A stretch of 27,500 bases of DNA from Glandiceps talaboti (taxonomy: Eukaryota > Hemichordata > Enteropneusta > Spengelidae). Position numbers and translations under genes: made by a program. A model generated the notes under the pieces. That model was given only the letters and a program-made list of their open reading frames with translations, was not told the origin of the DNA and ran no database searches. Where the stretch lies: positions 16,735,306-16,762,805 of the forward strand of contig NC_135567.1 in assembly GCF_964340395.1 (NCBI RefSeq), in the 5' to 3' direction. Shown in pieces: positions 20,531 through 27,500 of this stretch. The first letter of the stretch is position 1; every line of letters starts with the position of its first letter.

Positions 20531-21840
20531 GACATACAGCATGTCTGCTCTATAACTAAGACAAAGAGTCTAATGTCAGACTTCACTCTTCACCTTTCAC
20601 CTGTATATAGGTACAGATATACCTCAAAGAATTGTCTTATTTCTCAATTCCCATTCAAATGCAGAGAATTATAGTTAATAGTTGTGTAGTGTAATTTTTT
20701 GAGTCACTACCATACCAAGTGTGTGTGAGATTTACCACATTTTATCTCACTATCATACATTGGTCAAAAAACACAGGAAGTAGACCACCATACTTCACCC
20801 CCATGTGTTTGTTTGTGGTCAACCCTTAATTACTGTCTGACAATGTAAGTTCAAACCATTATTTGACAGGGGGTGTAAGGATTATTTCGAGGGGTGTATG
20901 GTAATAAAAGGTACTTCTCATTTCAAGCATTCTTTTAGAATGCATACAATATAAAATATGTTTGTGCTATGTTGAATTTGTTAAAGCATTATATAATTTG
21001 TGTATTCACAAGACATGTGATACTATCTGCTGCTGGTCCCTCCAAGGGAAGCCAATCTGTTCATGCTGTCACTTTAGAAAAAAAAATAGATTATCAAGGA
21101 ACGGGAAAGTGAAGCGATAACATAAAACAGAACAGGTTTATTCCAAGATGACACTCAGCCAATACTGACAGAGTACTCAAGGTTAGTGTGTACAGATACC
21201 TACACAAGTATGACAGTACACAGCCATTATGCAAGGTGTAGCCATAGAGGGCGCTGTCATATCTTTTTTAACATGCCATTTTGCACCTGACACCTAAAAT
21301 GCTGTTGGATTTTGAATCCAAGTCTTTGGAGCAATATATTACTCACTGGGTAGTTTATTTATAAAATGAGCATGCGATATTTCTAATGGTGGCCTAAGCA
21401 TGAGAAATCATACAAACTTTTTGCACACTTTTTCCAGCTTTTTGCAATATCTTGAGTTACGAACACAGATTGGGTGTATGTTGTTTCACATAGATTTTTC
21501 AAGTAGGAAACCATGATAAAATTGTTTTGTAAAATTAAAAGTCCAAAATAAATACCCAATCCTCATCTATGTGGTGGACACTTTAAGGAGGTATCATTGT
21601 ATGATAAACAGTTTGTTATATTAAAATATTCTAAAGTGTTCATAAATGAAAACAACTTTTTTTTTGCAACACTCCTTTTAGTACCCACAAGTGTAGCTAT
21701 CCAACTAACAACACCAAGGCCATTTGATGATTTAATCTCAGTTCTAATCTTAATAGCCTTCCTGTCCAGTTTAATAATTTAAGACATACTGTGTTGGTGA
21801 TTAAGCTTTACTAACAATCTAGAGTTCATGCTGCTACAAC
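20531..21840. other. Intron stretch, no gene recognised
   Basis: Mostly single-copy-looking, AT-rich. A 61-codon open frame at 21597-21782 has no recognisable motif. No repeats beyond short homopolymers. Confidence 0.4.
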
Positions 21841-21847
21841 ATATAGT

Positions 21848-21932
21848 AGGTATGACCTTTGACATGCTGATATTTGACCTCTGACATGCTGATATTTGAC
21901 CTGTTGTCACTGATTTCTGACCTTTGACATGC
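21848..21932. repeat. Short tandem repeat of nuclear-receptor-like words
   Basis: tgacctttgacatgctgata is repeated with tgacctctgacatgctgata and a third tgacctttgacatg near 21917; the first two lie about 30 bp apart. Confidence 0.75.
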
Positions 21933-21984
21933 AAAAAATATGTTTTTAAATTTATCTAGTTTCGGTATTTTTTGTAAGTTTTAG

Positions 21985-22185
21985 AACCATGTAACAAAGA
22001 AAATGAATTCTGGTAAAATTGACAGTTTCATATACATTCAGTGTTTTTACTAACTTAGGTTACCCTGGTAACAGTGAGGAGAGAAATCTGGTAAAATATA
22101 CATTTAATGTTTTACTAAGTTTTAGAACATGGTCACAGAGAAATTTGGTAAATTTACATTGTCCCATACATCCTTACTTATAACA
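21985..22185. repeat. Dispersed repeat related to 15850-16020
   Basis: Words gtaaaatt, tatacattcagtgt, gagaaatctggtaaaat and ttttagaacatg-tcacagag occur in loose tandem, and the same words appear in the early part of this intron. Confidence 0.55.
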
Positions 22186-22930
22186 TAAATTCAGTTTTTA
22201 TCCTTAATTTTAAGAATTATAACATATTTAAGGGGCAGGGAGGGGAAGTAGCCAAGGCTTGTCATTATTTTTAAGTTGAAATCTTGAGATCCTCCTGTGA
22301 ATAATTTGAAAACCAGCGAGGAGTTGTTAGCAATACAGAAAGCAGTGAAAGCAACAAGAATTTGGGTTATCTTTCAAAAAAAAAAAACAGGCCATGGAGA
22401 GTGAAATCTAGTAATGTCAGCATTCAATCCTTTAGGGGGAAATAATGAAAGAGACTTATAAGTCAGTGCTGATGAAGCTGTAGGCGTTTTCTTTCGTGAC
22501 ATTTCACAGTTTGGTGCTAATATTTTCATTGATCCAGGGTTTGTATTTCAATCAGTAGTTGTAAAAATCAAAACAGATGTGAGTCAGCTGGTGAAAGGTC
22601 TAAGTTGTACTAGTATCGCATTGACCTTTGAACCATAACAGCAGGACGTCAGCCTCAAGACATCCTTTGCTAACCATGGTGTCTTGTTCCTAACAAAAAT
22701 AAACAAAAAGTACTGTATTAAAGATGTCAGGGTAGCTTTAGTTTGGTATCATTGCTTGCCGATCTCAGCTAAGTTCTTCTCCACACTGGTACTCAATTTA
22801 GTGTAGTAGCTATACATGTGGTTTTTACATTCTCTCTCTCTCTCTCTCTCTCTCTACCTTATAGGCAAATGTCTTTCTCTAGTACTACATTTCAGTGCTA
22901 CACATACGTGTGGTGGGTCTTACAGATAGT
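22186..22930. other. Intron stretch, no gene recognised
   Basis: Apart from an A-run at 22377-22387 and a short (CT)n at 22831-22854 nothing is recognised. No exon-like open segment with splice signals was found. Confidence 0.4.
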
Positions 22931-23143
22931 TTAACCCTTTCATGACTAGAGACGAGTTTTAAATAATATGGGGATCCAATTTATATGAATATTTTCATAA
23001 TCCCAATAATATTACGTTATTAGGAAGTAACATTTCTTTAATTCCAATCTAAAATGAAGTTGATATATGCCAAAAACTTACATAAAACAAGAATTTTGTC
23101 CACACAATTTTGGCGGGAATGTTTTCAGTATTGAAGGGGTTAA
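22931..23143. mobile_element. piggyBac-like MITE
   Basis: The element starts TTAACCCTTTCATGAC and ends GTATTGAAGGGGTTAA: inverted ends of about 12-16 bp opening with CCC after a TTAA on each side, the target-site type of piggyBac elements. It is 213 bp with no coding capacity. Interior words such as aaaatgaagttgatat and ggcggga are shared with the element at 24222. Confidence 0.7.
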
Positions 23144-24221
23144 TGCTATTGGAGTGTTGATATAAATGATAACATTATCACATTCTCAGGTGATATGATG
23201 TGCTGTATGATTGTGAGTTCATAGTAAACTGAAAGAAGTAACCAATTACAGCCACATATCAATGTGTGGTAGGTACATGACATGCGCTGTTCAGCCTTTC
23301 CCCAGCAGGAGATTTAGCTAGATGTTAGTAGAATTTGTCCATTTGACTATACATGGAGAGATAGAGATTGTAAAAATTGACCACATTTGTAAGTACTAGA
23401 CTAGACTACCAGAGATTTGGTTCTCTTGATTGGATGTATTGACCTTTGTACCATGCATAAACCAAAAATATAGAATATATACTCTGGTCATTCTACATGA
23501 TGACAGCACAAGTCTATGTCACGACAACGTCGTTGGTTCTGCTGTATTCAAAGTATGAGACAGAACATTAAAAATTGCCATTATTTTCCCCAATTTTTCT
23601 TTGATATTACTGGAGCTGGTATAATTATGTTATTCTCCCAATACTTTTCTTCATTCAGCCTAAAAATACTCATTACCTGATGGTCGTCACTACTTGTCTA
23701 GTGACTTGTAGTGGCAAAGGCCCATTTAGGTCACTCATATTTTCCTTGGCAGAACTAAGGAAAATATTGGGGTATAACATCTAATTGACAAGTTAGTCTG
23801 GATGCCAACATGGTGTTGAATAACCCTGTCTGGCGCAGTGAAAAATGATGAACCAAAAGTTGTTCATGTGAATGAGTAAACCTCCAACTGTTAATGAAAG
23901 ATGTAAACAATGTATAAATAGCATCCTGATATTTGAAAGAGGTGGACTTCCATATAAATTTGTGTGAAGACACAAAGATTGATAAGGTGTATTTGCATTA
24001 AATTTTGTGTAAAAAACAAATTTCAAAGTTTTTTAGAAGGAACTGAGGAAATGCAAATTTTTAGTTTTTGTCAAAGAACCTGAGGCAGAAAATTGACAGC
24101 AAGTTATTTGATTCCTGTTAACAGCTGTAAATTTATCCAATTATCAGACAAACATAATATTCAATTTAGATTCTGAAAATAATCTCTCACCAATTATATG
24201 AAAGGATATTCATAGTTTTCA

Positions 24222-24451
24222 TTAACCTCGTTGATATCCGACACGTTCAAAAATGTGATGGTTAAATTTTGATAAAAAATATTTCTATATTTTGTCAAAT
24301 TTTAAGATTAATATTGATATTATTTTATTTTTTATGACTAACTCTTATATTCTAATCCAAAATAAAGTTGAAATTTTGCAAAAATTCACAAAAATCGAAA
24401 AATTTGTTTAAAAACTTTAAGCGGGAAAAGTGATTTGTCTTACAGGGTTAA
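24222..24451. mobile_element. Second, diverged piggyBac-like MITE
   Basis: TTAACCTCGTTGATATC at the left and tacagggttaa at the right give weaker inverted ends around TTAA. Interior homology to 22931-23143 (aatccaaaataaagttgaaa, then aaaaattcacaaaaatcgaa, agcgggaa) supports common origin. 23144-24221 between them shows no gene; two minus-strand open frames at 23755-24026 are unsupported. Confidence 0.55.
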
Positions 24452-25855
24452 AATCACAGCAGATTGCATTAATAAATAATAGGGGTGTGCAGGATCAATT
24501 TACAGATGAGCGTGATTGTGTGATGGTATAAGAAAGACTGAAATTTTGAATGCAGGTCATAGTATGCATCTAGTATGCTAATTATCGCATAATTACTGAA
24601 GTTGTCATAGTGATTGATTAACAACGTGATTAAAATCGGAATAGAAATACTTTCCTGATGTTGTCATTTTGAACATGAGCCTGGCAACTAGTCTCCGTAC
24701 TATACAAGAAGTTATTTTCTATGATCTCTTTCTAATTTATAGAAAAACGGACAAATTCTATCAAAATTTAGCCAAATTTTATCCCAGGGAAGGGCTGAAC
24801 AGTGAATGTCAGTTAGCAGTGATCCATCACACACTGACAAGAAATCAGTACTGCACAAACCACCTCTAACATGACTTTAACTGTGCAGGCCTTCAAGCTA
24901 TAGTAAGATGCCATACTTAGCAACAGTTCTGTAATATGTTATATTGACCCATGATTAGGGATTTTTTTGGATGAAAAGAGACCCAAGTTTTAGGGATTTT
25001 TTTGTGAAGAAGTGATCCATTTGGGCAGCAGATATCTATACAGTGTACCTTCCTACGAGAGTAGTGTCTCCCCCCCCCCCTATGAGAGTAGTGTCTCCCC
25101 CCCCCCCTGTAGGTCATCCATTTATCATGTACAGATTAAGCTACATGGTAGATTTATAAAGGACTCAGGAGTAGTGATAATGTGAAAATGACAGTGATTT
25201 CTTTAACATATGTTAGAATTGATAAGTTAGCGGGATGACACAGTTCGCCATCTAACATACATTGCTCACATACCAATCTCATTAATAACCACGCAACTTA
25301 ACCGACAAGTCCCCACGGCAACCGTTTAATCAGTTATTGCAGTATATCAGATGTCACATTAGTGGCTTCACTATCTCTGCAAGAAACCTTTTGACCTCTG
25401 TTACCATAGCAATGGAGGATATACGAGACCCTCTAGGTTGGCTGTGATTATTACAGGCAGGATGTGGCTAAAGATAACATATTGATTACTAATATAAAAT
25501 AAAAAGTGTTGACCCCTGCACAGTTTTAAAACAAAATTGGTATTGCCTTGTTTGCAAACTACAGATCTCGAATTACAGCAATTATTCGCTGACCATTTTC
25601 TGTAGTTTCAATCACACAAAATAAGACGGTAAATGTCAACAAAAGTAAGGAATTTTTTACAAAATATTTAATATGGATTTTTTTGTATGGTTTGAAGACC
25701 AATGGAATACTTTAAACATGGAAATTTTCACTAAAGACTTATTTTTGTTTATTTTGCTGGAAAACGACACGAAAATAAGTTGTGACTAAAATCAAATAAA
25801 AGTAAACAAATGAACATTTTCAAATTAAAATGCCGTTGTACATAAACATTGCACC
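24452..25855. other. Intron stretch, no gene recognised
   Basis: Contains a small duplication at 24955-25010 (tagggatttttttg) and at 25057-25108 two copies of gagagtagtgtct followed by 11-12 C. No exon or known element recognised. Confidence 0.45.
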
Positions 25856-25859
25856 AATA

Positions 25860-26130
25860 ACAATGAGAAACAGTGCCATCTATCATAGCATGAACAAAAC
25901 TGACAGTTTGCAGTTGATAGTAAACAGCACCATCTATTATAGCCGTGAACAAGACTGACAGTTTACAGTTGATAGTAAACAGCGCCATCTATCATAGCCG
26001 TGAACAAAACTGACAGTTTACAGTTGATAGTAAACAGTGCCATCTATCACAGAGTGAACAAGACTGACAGTTTACAGTTGATAGTAAACAGCGCCATCTA
26101 TCACAGTGAACAATACTAACAGTTTGACAT
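25860..26130. repeat. 55-bp minisatellite, five units
   Basis: Each unit contains gacagtttacagttgatagt, then aaacag and a g-gccatctatca word at 25871, 25926, 25981, 26036 and 26090. On the minus strand the last word reads gatagatggcgc in two of the units. The array ends about 160 bp before the finger 3/4 exon. Confidence 0.95.
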
Positions 26131-26158
26131 GAAAAGCTCTCTGTTAAGTTGTTTGTTC

Positions 26159-26229
26159 CATATTTTGAGTTCTTAATGCCATATTTGGAGTTGGTAGTTC
26201 CATATTTGGATTTGTTGTTCCATATGTGG
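26159..26229. promoter_or_regulatory. Ladder of four CArG-like boxes
   Basis: CCATATTTTG (26159), CCATATTTGG (26179), CCATATTTGG (26200) and CCATATGTGG (26220) recur at 20-21 bp. The middle two fit the SRF/MADS consensus CC(A/T)6GG exactly. Whether it is a bound site or just a 20-bp minisatellite cannot be told from sequence. Confidence 0.45.
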
Positions 26230-26290
26230 TCATAGGAAGTTCTATAGTTGGTTATAGTTTTAACATTTGTTTTGTTTTCTTTGTGTCTAG

Positions 26291-26464
<174 letters not shown>

Positions 26465-26528
26465 TGATAAATTAGCATCTCATTTACATAAATTTTAAAT
26501 AATTATTATTATATTTACATATTAATTA

Positions 26529-26815
26529 CATCAGATCGTGCCAAGCAGCAAATGAAAATGCATTCCAGTGCAGTGAGAATACACTAAATTAGCATATCAG
26601 TTGCATGTGATTTACATAATTAATATTTACAACCATTGTATTTACATAATAAGTTCAGTAGGTATTCAAAGCATCAAACCATAACACATTCCAATGTAAG
26701 AAGTATACAATAAATTTGCATATCATTTACATATAATTTACATATTAACTGCATTATATTGGGCAAACCGTCAAAAAAGAATGCATTTCTATGACATAAG
26801 AAAACACTAAATTAG
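26529..26815 (+). pseudogene. Three decayed copies of the finger-4 exon end plus donor
   Basis: Relative to the true exon end (26411-26455 and the first intronic bases), copies are seen at about 26529-26600, 26659-26735 and 26762-26815. The first still reads as TSDRAKQQMKMHSSA followed by gtgaga, so a zinc histidine has become Gln and the asparagine-arginine pair is lost. The third and fourth repeats are further decayed. Each copy carries the same downstream intronic tail with aaattagcat and catttacat. They are tandem-duplication relics with no complete finger and cannot encode a functional domain alone. Confidence 0.75.
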
Positions 26816-27114
26816 TGACTTCGATAACTTATGCACCAAGTAGCCAATCAAAAATTTGCATTGACAGTTTTGTGTATAATTTACTAACTCTCAGACAAAT
26901 GAAAAATATGTATCTGAAAGCGAAAACGTAATATGCAAATTGCAATATGCAAATAGTATCCCACATATTGAGTCAACTGTTAAAGTCACATTTAATTGAT
27001 ACACAGTAGCTAATTATCATCTGTTTCACAGAAACTCTAAAGTAGGTACCAGGTTTCTTTGAAAATATTGATCAGGTCGGTAATTAAAAGCATTGTAGCA
27101 TAATGGTCCTTATT

Positions 27115-27287
27115 GCATGACCAAAACATATTTACCTGCGAGTAACATTTCGCCTGACCTGGACGACAGGCTTTGTCAAACTGTTTGTTTGTTTGTTATG
27201 TCATATCGCTTGGTGGTATGTTTGAAAAAGCCTGCCGACTAGGTCAGGTGAAACGTTACTCGCAGGCAATTAGAATGTTTTGGTCGT
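27115..27287. mobile_element. Foldback element with about 67-bp arms
   Basis: The left arm (27115-27181) and right arm (27220-27287) are reverse complements with few mismatches: gcatgaccaaaacat, cctgcgagtaac-tttc-cc, tgacct, caggcttt-tcaaac. The loop is 38 bp with a gtttgttt run. The ggtaccaggtt word on either side (27047 and 27310) may mark flanking duplication. No coding capacity. Confidence 0.85.
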
Positions 27288-27500
27288 ACAGTAAGAACCG
27301 TTACAATACTAGGTACCAGGTTGTTTCAAAAGAGACACACATAAATTACACAACATATTCATCCAATTCAAAAACTTGTATCAAATTATCGTGATCAATA
27401 CCCAATCATCATCTGTTTTACATAAACTATACACTATACGCAGATCCCAGCTCACTTGGCACATATTCATAACATGTTTATATAGTAACATATTCAGCCA
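27288..27500. other. End of window, intronic
   Basis: Nothing recognised; the exon carrying GLI zinc finger 5 is not reached. Confidence 0.5.

Overview
This is animal genomic DNA: AT-rich, packed with tandem repeats and transposon remnants, with short GC-richer coding islands bounded by GT/AG splice signals. The one protein-coding gene I can support is a GLI/Ci-family zinc-finger transcription factor, the nuclear effector of Hedgehog signalling, on the + strand. Eight consecutive coding exons are visible (6631-6810, 7076-7196, 11496-11659, 12131-12277, 12928-13364, 14549-14806, 15642-15791, 26291-26455). Joined in phase they give 540 codons of open frame covering the GLI N-terminal region, the SUFU-binding SYGHLS motif and zinc fingers 1 to 4. 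The first exon opens mid-codon, so the start lies upstream. Finger 5 and everything C-terminal lie downstream of position 27500. The species is not readable from the sequence; the protein and repeat types fit an invertebrate deuterostome or another slowly evolving bilaterian rather than an insect or a vertebrate (inference).

Layout: 1-6630 is upstream intronic sequence with several minisatellites (35, 137, about 60, 97 and 69 bp units) and, directly before the first visible exon, the 3' end of a CR1/L2-like LINE. 6811-11495 holds two introns with donor-proximal repeats, a 517-bp terminal-inverted-repeat element, a tRNA-derived SINE and a 231-bp duplication. 11496-14806 is the compact exon cluster for the N-terminal domain. 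15792-26290 is a 10.5-kb intron inside zinc finger 3. It carries a 500-bp tetranucleotide and a 390-bp CT microsatellite, an inverted partner of the 69-bp minisatellite element, two piggyBac-like MITEs, and close to the next exon a 55-bp array and a ladder of CArG-like boxes. 26456-27500 starts the next intron with decayed copies of the preceding exon end, followed by a foldback element.

The most unusual theme is that tandem duplications repeatedly span the splice junctions of this gene (exons ending 7196, 11659 and 26455, exon starting 12131, perhaps the exon starting 15642), leaving decoy exon fragments and decoy splice sites within about 100 bp of the real ones. A second is a pair of inverted repeat-bearing elements (5640-6088 and 18046-18905) flanking seven GLI exons. 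I found no evidence of a new multi-gene system.
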